The notes under the pieces are model-generated. The model did no database searches. It saw only the letters and a list, made by a program, of their open reading frames with translations, and was not told the DNA's origin. From Setoptus koraiensis (taxonomy: Eukaryota; Arthropoda), in the NCBI GenBank assembly GCA_048013815.1, contig CM106586.1:18538001-18602000 (forward strand): DNA of 64,000 bases. Direction: 5' to 3'. Position 1 is the first letter of the stretch, and each line of letters begins with the position of its first letter. The position numbers were made by a program, and so were the translations under genes. Of the stretch, positions 1-11,400 are shown in pieces.

Positions 1-190
1 TGCTCACCTGTCGATGTTGTTTGTGCTCACCTGTCGACGTTGTTTGTGTTCGCCTGTCGCTGTTTGTGCTCGCCTGTGTCGGTCACTGGCTCGCCCGGCC
101 GGCCGGCGACAAGTGCAATGCGCATGCGATGACACACAATGTCATCAAGCGCATGTGTCATGCAATTAAATGTGTCAACTGGCTGTTGTG

Positions 191-252
191 TGACGCAACA
201 ACCAGCTTGACAGCAATCAGCTGACGCAACAACCAGCTTGACAGCAATCAGC
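191..252. repeat. 31-bp tandem duplication, two copies
   Basis: The unit beginning TGACGCAACAACC and ending CAATCAGC occurs at 191-221 and again without change at 222-252. Its first part also echoes the TTGTGTGACGCAAC just upstream. A perfect two-copy repeat suggests a recent local duplication. Confidence 0.85.
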
Positions 253-638
253 TGGCGAGAGCGTCTCGAGAATGTCGACTCGAGATGGAGACACAACGGC
301 CAGTGTGTTATGTCATCATAATGTGAGTTGTATGTAGATGAGTGAGGCAACTAATGCGACTCGCAACACGACCAATCAAACGCGGCCAACATCAGCATAA
401 AAACACAACAGCAACAACAACAGCGACTGTAATAACAACAACGACAGCACAACAGCGCCGAGGTGCGACGGTGACGTAATAGTAACGTAACAGGTGAGTT
501 GTCGGCTGTTGCAGTGCGCCGATGCGGAAGTGGCGACAACGCTAATGAATAAAGAGAGCGAGCGAAGAAGCGCCGCCGAGTAGTCAGGCGACTAATCACA
601 TTTGCTCGCATCAGTGGCGACATTGAACCGGCCGAGGG

Positions 639-736
639 TTGTCGATGGTTGCCGATGGTTGCCAATGGTTGCCGATGGTTGCCGATTGTTGCCGATTGTT
701 GGCGATTGTTGGCGATTGTTGGCGATTGTTGGCGAT
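639..736. repeat. 10-bp minisatellite (GGTTGCCGAT type)
   Basis: About ten copies of a 10-bp unit drift from GGTTGCCGAT to TGTTGGCGAT along the array. The change is ordered by position, with older variants at one end, as expected from unequal slippage. Confidence 0.85.
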
Positions 737-2217
737 CAGTGGTTGTCGATGGCCGACAATGGCGCCGCATCGGCTGACAGCCGGCGACACGGCGACAAAA
801 CGCCAGCGTCTGGCCGCCGACTCCAGCCTGGCCAGTCGGCGCTGGCCAGTCGGCGATGGCGAGACTCGGGCCAATGGCGACACTCGAGATAATAACCAGC
901 GAGAGAGATGTCAACAAATGTGGCGGGCGTAAACGGCGATTGTTGGCCGCCACCGATCGAGCCGCTGTCCGGTTTGTCCCTGTCTGTAAGTGTGTGAATT
1001 AATTCCAGCCGACCGTCTGTAATCGCCGGCCAGTGTGGTCAATGGTCAATGGTCAGCAGTCGATCGAGCGAGCGCCGTCCATCGATCGGGCATCGCGGCC
1101 GTGCCTCGATCTAGGCCGGCCGAGAAACTGGAGCGGCTGCTCCGGTCTCGTTGCTGCACTCGAGCGCCGTCCGCACTCGGTCCGCACAAACGGACGCCGG
1201 AACACAATGGAGCGGCGCGGCAATTTCGAGCAGGTAGAGTTCACTTTTAAATTAGTGTCACAAATTTAAAGTGGCACCGGCCGAGAGCGCGCTTGCCGCG
1301 ATGCCCGCTCGGCCGTTCCCGAGCGCCTCCACTTCGCTCCAATGTCGGCTCGAATTCGCTCCAATCTTGCCGCGATCTCGCCCGATCGCGCCTCGAAGCC
1401 GCTCCAATCTCGCTTCGGTCTCGGGTCGAGCCTGCCCCGAGCGCAAGCCAGAGCCCCAGCGCGCCACGCCAGGCCTGCAGCCAGCAAAACGGTATAAATA
1501 AATATATAATGTATAACACGCCGGCGACATATCGACGATTTGCACAAGCTGTGATTGAATCGCCAAGCGCCACCGTCATGCGAACACAATTGTTTCTCGA
1601 GTGGCCACCGTCCGGCCGACCCGAATTGTCTCGCCGGCTCACCGGCCGGCGGACGGTCTCGGCGGCCGGCGGACGGTCTCGGCGGCTCACTGGCTCGGCG
1701 GCCAACCGTGCCCTGTCGTGACGCCACGCAAACGCAAATGAGACGACAATCAGCGACAGCCAATCGGGTCCGGCCGGCAACCTGTCGCCGGCCAACTGTG
1801 TGAGCGGGCCGTCGCCGAGCCGACCGCATCGGCCTAATTAGTACTTGTGCGCGCCACACACCATTCCCAGCGGTCGAGACCACTCTGGCAAGGCGCAAAG
1901 CCGCTCGTCTCGAGTGCTCGAACCGTCTCACAATCGCGGAGCGTCGCGCATTTGAATGAAATTCAAAATTAAATGCCCGCTCGGCTTGGCTTGACATTGC
2001 CGCTAATAGCGCCGCACTTGTTACTAACAAGCTGTCAGTACCTGTCGACAGTAATGAATTAAATCTTGCATAACACTAACTAACCCATTCTTGTGTTCTT
2101 TTTGTCGTTCCAATTATCGCCACCGTCTCATTGCAACCGAAACCAAATATTCAAACGAAATTTATATTTGCTATTATCATCATTATTATTATTACTATTA
2201 TATTCATATAAATGCAG

Positions 2218-3212
2218 AGCTGCTTATGCAAGAATTTCGCGCCGCCCACTCGAGGATGTTCGGCGGTAACGGCGCGCCCGCCGCCGCACAACAAACAAGC
2301 AACCCTGGCAAGCCGGCCAGCAATTGCATAACTTCCGCACCACTGACCGCTGCGGACGATTGCGGTTCCGTGCCGGCCAACGGCAACCCGGCGGCCCACC
2401 AAGATCACCCGTTTGCATCAGCAGCAGCCGCCGATCAGCAGCGACCAGCCTTTGGCCAGCAAATGGCCCAACTCAAACCCACGGCCACAGGCCCGGCCGG
2501 CATTAGGCCGACCAAGCAAACGGGCAACCCGACAGCCGCCACCGGCAACCCGGCGCCCGCACCCGCCCATCCAACCAACTGTTCGATGCAGCAAACAGCC
2601 GCCAGCAACACATTTGTGTGCGCCTCTACCACGGGCACCATCATCAAGACCATACATACGAGACGGGCGGCCGCGGCGGCAGTGGTCAGCGGCGCGGCCG
2701 GAGCCGCGGGCAGCGGCGGCCCGACGGGCGCAATTGGTGTGGCGACGTCGGCAAGCTCCAATCTCACACCGGCCACGAAACTGGTACACAAGAGTCCGCC
2801 TAGCGGCCCGCTCGCCAACTACCGACAAACCGCAAACAACAACAGCGGCAACAACAACGACCCAGGCAATTCAACAACGACAAATACAACAGCAAACACG
2901 AACGACAACACTCACACTGTCGGTCACAACAACAGCTACAACAACAACAACAGCAGCAGCAACAACAACAACAACAACAAGCAAATATTATCATCGCAAA
3001 CAGTGTGCAAGCTTGCCAAACAAATTAATAGTGATAGCTCTAGTCAGAGGCACAGCTCAGGTGCGGCCATTCAGGTGGTGGCGCCATCTATGGAGAGGCA
3101 AAACGCAAAGGGTGGCCAAACTAATCAAATGGTGATGTCGTCGCCACCATTTAACTGCACAACAACGGCCATCAATTCGCCGGCCACTCTATTCAAGGTG
3201 GCCTCAAATTAG
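2218..3212 (+). CDS. Probable 3'-terminal exon of an unidentified Ala/Thr/Asn-rich protein
   Basis: An open frame runs to a TAG at 3210-3212. A pyrimidine-rich, ATT-repeat tract ending in AATGCAG at 2211-2217 makes a good splice acceptor, so I start the exon at 2218 (phase 1, giving ..ELLMQEFRAAHSRMFGG). An AATAAA at 3314-3319, about 100 nt after the stop, supports a real 3' end. The ~331-residue segment has Ala/Gly/Pro-rich parts, then Asn/Thr/Ser runs, with no fold I recognise. Only the short N-terminal helix-like patch (LLMQEFRAAHSRMF) looks structured. Upstream exons were not found. It could be the tail of a transcriptional regulator, judging only by composition. No function is claimed. 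Confidence 0.45.
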
Positions 3213-3313
3213 TAACTGCGACTGTAATTGATTAATCAATTAATTAGTTAATTGACTGTTTTTCATCCTAATTATTAATTTATGTGTAACCGCGACGATA
3301 AAACGAACAAATC

Positions 3314-3319
3314 AATAAA
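3314..3319 (+). terminator. Poly(A) signal AATAAA
   Basis: Canonical hexamer about 100 nt downstream of the stop of the exon at 2218-3212. It supports that exon as a real transcript end. Confidence 0.5.
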
Positions 3320-3406
3320 GCGATCGATCGATTGATTTGATCCAAGGCAAACATCAGCTCGTATGTCAATTCGAAATCAATTTGCGTTGATTTACTCCGC
3401 TCGGCT

Positions 3407-3408
<2 letters not shown>

Positions 3409-3445
<37 letters not shown>
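3409..3445. repeat. (CT)n microsatellite
   Basis: Uninterrupted CT dinucleotide run of about 18 units, shortly after the poly(A) signal of the upstream gene. It could bind GAGA-type factors, but no promoter is evident beside it. Confidence 0.95.
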
Positions 3446-3447
<2 letters not shown>

Positions 3448-6400
3448 CCGCGAGCAAAGGTCACACAAATAGTTTATAAACTATTTACATTTACTATTTG
3501 TTTGTGTCGACTGTTTGCAGGCTGGGGCGCCAGTGGCACCACAGTGGCCGACACGCCGAGGGTGCTTGCAAATAACGCCGAGCCTATTAACTGGGCACAA
3601 GATGAATGAGATGACCATCTATCACCGGGCGTCATGAGCAAGTGCAAACAAGTGATCCGTTGAATCAAAGGTCAGGCCAGTGCGCATTTCCGGGGCATGA
3701 ATGACATTAGATCATGATGAGACTCGCATGAATGAACGCAACTAAAATCCATTCATTCATTTGAGCCGCGATATATTCAGCGAGTGCCGCCGAATATATT
3801 AATATTCGGGATAATATTATTAATATATTACGCAATCAGTCAGTTGTTGTGATTTTTTTGTTGCCATTACGACACACACACACAATTGCAATTGCGAATG
3901 CGCACATTTTTCAATTGCAAACTCACTGGCGGACTTGAGATTTTCAATAGTCGACTATCTAGCCAGACATACCTGGCTATTGTGGCCTGTTGGCGTGATG
4001 TCATTTTCAAATATCATCTGGTCACATGATCACGCGCTGGCACGATGATCACGTAACGACGCCACCATGACGTCATCACCGGATACCGGCCATACCGGAT
4101 AGCCATGATGAGCACACTAATTTATTACTATTTACTGCCATTTACTTGATTGCTACATGATTGTGATATCACGCGGAATTATGTTAACTGTCAGCTGGAT
4201 GAACTTCTCAAACGATTTAGCGCCCTGATAATGCCCTCCGTGATACCCTTTGTGAACCCCTTGTGATCCCTTTGTGTAGGCTCGCTGTCCAACATTGTGC
4301 CAGTCGTTGTTTCTGCTGGCAAGACACATGACACTATCATGAATGACACTATCATGAATGACACTATCATGATGATACTGTCGTGATGACACAACCTTGC
4401 AGATGGGCGCCCCGACGAAATCAGATTTTTCACTTGTAACTTGTTATACTTGCATCGCATGCGGCTGGCTCGCCAGAGAATGATGGCGCGCAACCGATGA
4501 GCGAAAACCGATTGTGGGGCGCATCGATGTCATCGGCCGGCAAAACGAAGTGTCGATCCCATTTCAAATGTTGAATTTCTGATCCCACTCCGACAAAACG
4601 CTCACTGTTCAATGGGCAGCATGACAAGAGCAATTATGACTGATACACTGCTGGAAAATTAAAAAGATTAATTAAAAAGTAAGTGCCTGAATATGGATGC
4701 ATCTGACGGTGTGATCGATGGGCAACTAATGAGACTCTGCAATGTTGCTCTGCCTATATATTCACTAGGTGTCGATTTCAATTGATCAGCTGACTGTCAT
4801 GAGCTGCTTGTTTGCGCCTATGTAACTGGTGATACACGAATGTGATGTAATCATTCAATAACGATCCGACGATCAAGCAATCAAGGGCGTCACGCGCTCG
4901 TGACGATCAATTTATATCGACGTTCATTCGCGACGTTGTTGCTGTGTGATAGCCACAAGGTGAGTGAGGCCACATTTATTTAAAATATTTATCTCAAATA
5001 AATTACAAGATTTGTCGTGCGCTCGCGACTGTCACCCAGCCAGCACACACGTCACCTAATGACACGTTACGTCAATGAGTGAGCTTAACCTAGTTTTGGC
5101 CACCAGTGACAATTGGACCAGTGTCAATGGTGCTTGAAGAAAGGGGCCCACTTTTTTGCACTGGCCTCTAGGAGCGCTCTATCGGCGCGCGCTGCGTTTA
5201 TTTAACGTGCAACTTAAATGTGCATGCATTGTCGATGGTCGGGATTGGGGCCGGCCAATGGGGCCAATGGACCAAGGGGGCCAATGTGTCAATATCGAGC
5301 TACAGCGACACTGCAGCAGCAACAGCAGCGCCAATAACAAGCAACGGCCGACAGCAAACAACAAGAGCGGCACAGAGCGGCCAATGATAACAAATAGCCG
5401 CTATTATCCAGTGACCAGATAGCGCCAAATGGCAAATAAATCTAATGGGGCTTGTCCCGGTCATGGCTCGACAACGGGCTAACAGCTAATAGCTTTGCGA
5501 TCGATCCACTAATGGCTCTCAATCAAGCGGGCCGGCTTTCGGGCCGGCAGCGGACGGGCCGAGCGGGCCGCTAAGAGGGCGCGCTGGCGGGTCAGGTTTA
5601 ATTTAGGTGTCACTTTTGGTAATTCATTTTCATTGTTTGATTGTTTAATGAACTGAACGGACGGCTCAGTGGTCTTGAAGGTCTCAATTGATCGCTTGTC
5701 GCTGGTATCGCACGATCGGCGATCACGCGAGCTCGGCGATCACGCGGGCCAGACGATAGCTGGCGATGCGATGATAGAGAAACGAGCGAGCGAGCACAAC
5801 GACATTTCTTTCAAGATTTCATCTCTCGACCGCGCCTCCAGATATTGTGGGCCCTCTCGTGGGGCCAACAAGCAAGCGCCAAATGTCGCCTTGCTCCCGT
5901 TAGAGGGGCCGCTTGCGCTGTCCAGAAGGGGGCCCCTCTTGATTCGATAAGAGCTGGCTAGTGGCCGACAGCAAACAACGACAACAACGACAGAAACAAA
6001 CAAACCTCGCAACTCTGGCGCCGTGTGAAGTGAGGCGAATTGAAGTGTAGCTGTCTGGCCGCTGTCTAATCTGGCTGCTCGGTATGGGCGCGTCTTTATT
6101 GTTTGTCGAGCCGTCTTTGTCTTATCTCGTTATCTTTAAACTTCTGGCTGTTTGCTCTGGCTGTTTTTGCGAGCGCTCGCAACCGTTTGCGCGCCAGCCG
6201 CTCGGCGCCCCCTGGAAATTGTCTTGAAATTGAAAGTAAAAGTAAAACAAGTAAAACAACGAATGCAGACGAGCCAACAACAATTGTAAGATGGGCTCAT
6301 TGTGTCATTATTTCGCATGTATAACAACGCAGCATGTAGACAGCGACGGCCGGCGAGGCTGTGGCAAAACCAATCAGCAACAATGATAATCTAAGCCCAT

Positions 6401-7090
6401 CTAGAGCAACACAAACAACGGAGATAACACTTGTAACAAGGGCCAAACAAAGCGAGCACGTGGTCGCCCTCTCAGCGGGCCGCCACGTCTCGCCGTCTCA
6501 CTCAGACGTTTTTCTCATTCTTTATTTTGTTATTATTTTATTTTTATCCCTTGTTTGCCCACTGCGCCCTGGCGGCACGTTGCGCAACGACACGATGCCA
6601 GCTTGCAGCAAGCAAAAGTTGCAGCGAGCCAAAGTGGCAGCAAGCCAAAGTTGCAGATTGCACGCAGATTGCGTAAAATAGTGATGCTGCTAATAAAATA
6701 ACTAATTTATTCGGGCCGCCCGACAGAGGGCGCCCGCCAATGATTGATTGTCGGCTCTGGGCCCGCTCTCCCGCGCTCACCTAGCGATTTGCTTTTGACC
6801 CACAATGGGCCCCAGAACCCATTGTGGGCCGTTTGGCGCAAACCAAAACGCAATGGCATCTTTCTAATGGCGGGCGCTCGTTGTGGCGTCGGCCCGCCAC
6901 TGAACGGTGTAAATGGTGGCGCTAAATTAATTGATTGGATTGCAGTGGAACGGCCGCGATGAAAGAACCATTTTGATCAATCATTATTCATGATGCTCTA
7001 ATGATAACGGTCGCCGATGTGTTGCCATTTATGCGTTGCCGGCCAACTGAATCTTTTCGTGGCCAGAAATCGCTGCCAGACTCTGGCGGT

Positions 7091-7190
7091 CGCTGTTGTT
7101 GCTGTTGTCGTCGCTGTTGTTGTTGTTGTCGGCGTTGTTGTCGTTGTTGTTGTCGTTGTTGTTGTCGTTGTTGTCGGCGTTGTTGTTGCG
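7091..7190. repeat. GTT/GTC triplet repeat
   Basis: Roughly 33 triplets of GTT with interspersed GTC and GGC. Frames through it give poly-Cys, poly-Val/Leu or poly-Asn products, all judged to be repeat artefacts. Confidence 0.9.
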
Positions 7191-8160
7191 CCGAGAGAGC
7201 AAAAGTTTTACGAAATTTGCCTGCAAATGGCCCGTGGGCGCCCATTGTGCGCGCACTGTGCGTACTGAAGCAAACGCAAAAGAATCAATCTTCGTCTTGT
7301 CGTCCTTTATTTGGCAACCGCCGGCGCCATGTTGAATTACATAATCATGGCATCGTGCGCGCATTGTGCGCATCATGTGCACGTCATTGTGTGCATTATG
7401 TAACATGTGCACGACGCCCACGTATTTGCGCACGTGTTTGTATAATGCAGCAGCAACACTGATTTCCTGTCTGGAGCGTCGCGCGCCGTTGCCATTGTTG
7501 TGCGCGCTGCACAAACGGCGCCCTCGACACACTCGCTGGGCCGCTCAATACACTCGCTGGGCCCCTCGATGTGGCCCCTCTTTGGGGCCCATATCAGCGT
7601 GTGATTGCAGCCATTGATCCGCTGTCTAGTCGGCTGCTTGGTCGGCTGGCGGGCGTTAATTATCTATGCCATTACCATCCATCTATCACTATTATCTTCA
7701 TCATCTGCGCACTGCGCGCACTACTGTGCACTGTCGGCCTGCGTGTCGGCGTGCGTGTCGGTGTGCGTGTCGGTGTGCGCTCGCTGGTGCGGCCAGATTG
7801 GCCCAGAGATTAGCCATTGATGGCCGCGTGAAGAGTGTCGCCGAAAGAGTTACGCAATAACAGCCGCGTTAAAACTCTGGCATCAATTTGGAGTGAGCCA
7901 GCCGAGGCTAGTTGTTATGCAATGTTGTTGTCGCTGTTAATCTGGCATAAAGTGTCACCATTAGGCTTGCTGCCTGCAGCGCGAGCGCCCCAAGCCCAAC
8001 GTTGCAAATCTGCACTCCAGGGGCGCCACTGTTGCCCACCAGCACTGACAATGCGGCGTTTGTTGGTCGGTTGTTTTGTGTCAATGGCGATGATCGGATA
8101 ATCGCAGCGCCACCAAGCAGCAGATACACACAAATAGATACAAGCGGACAGTTAGTGCGA

Positions 8161-8230
8161 GTTGGCGGGAGTTGGTGGGAGTTGGCGGGAGTTGGCGGGA
8201 GTTGGTGGGAGTTGGCGAAAGTTGGCGAGA
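8161..8230. repeat. 10-bp minisatellite (GTTGGCGGGA)
   Basis: Seven tandem copies of GTTGGYGRGA with few substitutions, beginning right after a GTTAGTGCGA that looks like a diverged copy. Confidence 0.9.
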
Positions 8231-8474
8231 GTTGGTTGGTGGCAGTTAGTTGGCGCCAGTGGGCGACAGTTAGCGCCACTGTGACAGCCAGAGTGGCCGC
8301 CAAGACAGGTGGCGCGCCGTCTAGAGAGCGAGCAAAAGTTACAAACAAAAGTCATTAGGCGCTGGTGACAGGTGCCGGCCGACGGCTGGCGGCCGACGCC
8401 AGCAACAATAAATGGCCCGCTGAAAAGTGTCACCCGGGCGCCGCTAAACGGGGGGCGCCAATACCAATACTCAC

Positions 8475-11400
8475 ATATGTGGCCCATATTCGATTGTTTT
8501 GCCTGCTGCTGCTGGCGCCGATGGTTGGCAGCGACCAAAACAATATTATTATTGCCGTTATTATTGCTGTTGTTGTTGTTGTTGTGATTGCTGCTGGCTG
8601 ATTTCGTCATTGTTTGCCTGTCACCGGCGCTGTTATGTAATGCGGGCGCGGGCGGGTAAGCGCGCGAAAATTTGGTCGTTGCGGTGGCCGCTGTTATCTT
8701 GGCGCTGGTGGCATCGGCGGCGCTGCCATTTGGCGCCCTCGCCCAACCTGTGTCGTGTTTGAGCTGGGCCCCGTTGCTGGTATCACCGATTGGGGCGCCG
8801 TTATCGCCGTCCAAATCAACGCCGTTATCTTCATCAGCTAAGCGCTGCCTGTGCTCATTAGGGCCCCAATCGGGCTCCAGATAGCGCCCCCTGGTCTCTG
8901 GCGACACAAAGCGGATATGCGCGCCACGTATGAATGAAGGTATTACGTATGGGGTGAGCGAGACAAAAAGAGGCGCCGCGACAGATTAGTGTTTGCCAAT
9001 TATGCCGTTGCTCACACTGGCTACTTTTGTGTATGGGTACGTTTGTCTATGGGTACGTTTGTGTATGGGTACGTTTGTGTATGGGTACGTTTGTGTATGG
9101 GTACGTTTGTGTTTGGGTACGTTTGTCTATGGGTATGTTTGTGGGCAGCGGATCGCCGACGAGACGATGATGTCTCGCTGGATATCCGCACATATGCATT
9201 CATGTGTGGATATGCGATGTATGCGATATATGATACATGTGATATATGGGATATAGGCCTGGGGCCCCACTTACCGTGCAGCCTGATGTGCGCGTCGCGG
9301 TTGGTCAGGTTGTTGGAGGCCAGACATTGATAAGAGCCGTAGTCTTGCTGCTGCACGTTGAATATAATCAATTTACTGGTTGTCATAGATACCTCGTGGT
9401 GATAATGGCGCGTCAATTGTCGGCTAGTCACCGACTTGATGCTGTATTTGGCCAGATTGTCCGCCAGGTTGCCGTTGCCGCTGTCGGCCAGCTCGGCCTG
9501 GTCCTGGCTCCTGATCCACCTGACGTCCAGCACGGGCGGATAGGCCTCGATTTGGCACTCGAGCTCGACCTGTTCGCCGGGCGCGCTCTCCACCGTCTTG
9601 TCGAGCACGTTCACGATGGGCCCGTCTGCGGCGCCAGAGTTGCCATTGATGCCATTTATGCCATTGGTGCCATTGGTGCCATTGGTGCCATTGGTGCCAG
9701 AGATGCGGATAATTGGGGAAAATCGCGACGCGATTGATCGCGCGCGACACGAGCGATGACAAACAACGGTTGCGGTCAGTTGCGGCCCAAGCGAGCCGAT
9801 AATGCGATATACGATGTTGTGATATGTGAATGAATCACATAATGCGATGCGATTGACAGTGGCGTCTACTCACAATTAACTCTCACGGTGATCCGGTGAC
9901 TGACGGCCGGCGGCACCTTGTTGTTGGCTATGCACTGTGCATTGTTGCAATCGGTAGTTTCAGACAGTTATTTATATTTAATATAATCACGTTATTACGT
10001 TATTATCAAACGTAATTAGCAGTGGTCGAGCTTACTCACCAGATAAACGCCCGCCTCAAATCGCGTCACCCTGTCTATGACATAGGTGTCGCCCCTGGTT
10101 AGACTGATCAGCGACTTGGCGCTTCCTGTTTGGCCCGCTCGGTTGTCGCTGTCGTTGTCGTTGTTGGTAAAGTTGTTGTTGTTGTTGTTGGCGCCCGCGT
10201 ACCCAATTGCCGCCGGCCCGTGGCTCTCCTTTCTCCACTCGATCTCTGGCCTGGGGTGCCCCTGAGCGTGACACCTGAGCTCGAGTCGCTGAAACTCGTC
10301 CACTTGCACCAAATTGCCGCTCGTTTGTGCGTCTATAATCGTGGGCGGTATTTGCACGTCGAGGAAGGCCGATTGGTACTTGATGGGCTTGGTGCTCAAT
10401 TGGCACATATAGTGGCCCTTATCGCTCAATTGGACATTGTTTATTATGAGGCGCCAGTTTCTGTTTTGATACATTTTGAGTATTTTGAATTTGTTGTCGG
10501 TGTCGCCAATGATGAGTTTATCGTCCAAGCTCAACAGTGTCGTGTCGTTGCTCAGCGCGTCCCTCTTCAGCCAGGCCACCTAGCGTCCGTGTTGGTCAGC
10601 ATCAGTCGGTATTGGTCAATGTCAGCCGATATCAGTCGATATTGGATGAAAGTGATTAGTGCGAGTGATCGGATGCTGGCCGTTAGCGACCGATTCGCCA
10701 TTGACCGTCCAATGGTGAGTCAATTGTGGCCGACAGGTGATTGCAGTTAGTTACCTTGTAGTTGGCCACGTTGTCGATGGAACAATCGAAAACGGCCTGC
10801 CGCCTGATGGGCACCGTCTGGTTCTCGATCCTATTGCTGAAGCGCGTTTCCAGTTTGGTGCGCGCCGTCGGGCTCGGCGTGTCGCCCGCAATCGTGTCAA
10901 CGGAGGCCCCTGTAAGCGGAATATTTAACCCGGCGTTAGTATTTGTGATCGAGTTTGTATCGGCCAACCTGACGCTGGCACGCCAGCCGAAGAGCCGGCC
11001 AAAGTTAGCTAAGGTTGGCGCAGAGAGAGCGAGCTAGAATATAAATAAAAAATGGCGACATTTGATTAAATCTCGCAGCCGCTAATCCCCGTGCGCAAGC
11101 TCGCCCCCGCACATCGCTGGCAAGATGCGACTTACATAGACAACATCGATGCAGCGCGACATAGACAGGCTATAGGAAAATTGAAACGGAAATTGAAAGT
11201 GGATGACGGTGCCAGTGTATCGATAAGTCACCAGCGGCTCGTGTTTGCAATGAACGAATGCACCGAATGCAATGAATCATGCGCCACCTGATCGGAACAC
11301 ACACACACACTTGTCAGATTGTTATCATTGTGACGCAATAATATGTAAATGGACAGCGACAATAGAGGTCAACAATGTTGCCGCTCGAATTTGATTAACC

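Larger units (their letters stand above)
1..2217. other. Non-coding, repeat-rich stretch
   Basis: I find no supportable gene here. The stretch contains a degenerate ~23-bp repeat at 1-77, a 31-bp unit present twice in tandem (191-221 and 222-252), and a 10-bp minisatellite at 639-736. Open frames on both strands overlap these repeats, lack splice or start context, and are best read as chance. It may be an intron of the gene whose last exon follows at 2218, but that is inference. Confidence 0.6.
3446..8474. other. Gene-poor stretch with simple repeats
   Basis: No coding exon could be supported on either strand. Visible structure: a 15-bp unit (GACACTATCATGAAT) three times at 4330-4374, a GTT/GTC triplet array at 7091-7190, short GTGCGTGTCG repeats near 7739-7785, and a 10-bp minisatellite at 8161-8230. 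The reverse-strand Ig gene should still need at least one more 3' exon here, since its last exon found (8475-8897) ends in a splice donor, but I could not pick it out. Confidence 0.5.

Noticed and set aside
351-953. 200-codon reverse-strand frame with a hydrophobic start
   Set aside because: It runs through the 10-bp minisatellite (repeating NNRQQSPTIA), and has no splice or conserved domain support.
7001-7462. Forward frame with poly-Cys and antisense frame with poly-Asn/Asp
   Set aside because: Both are translations of the GTT/GTC triplet array in different frames; no start, acceptor or domain supports them.
9424-9762. His-Gln-Trp repeat protein on the reverse strand
   Set aside because: Produced by the 9-bp repeat at 9641-9694 next to the Ig3 acceptor; wrong frame for the Ig exon.
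10130-10750. 206-codon forward frame opposite the Ig gene
   Set aside because: It is antisense to the exon with clear Ig2 motifs and merely mirrors its codon pattern.
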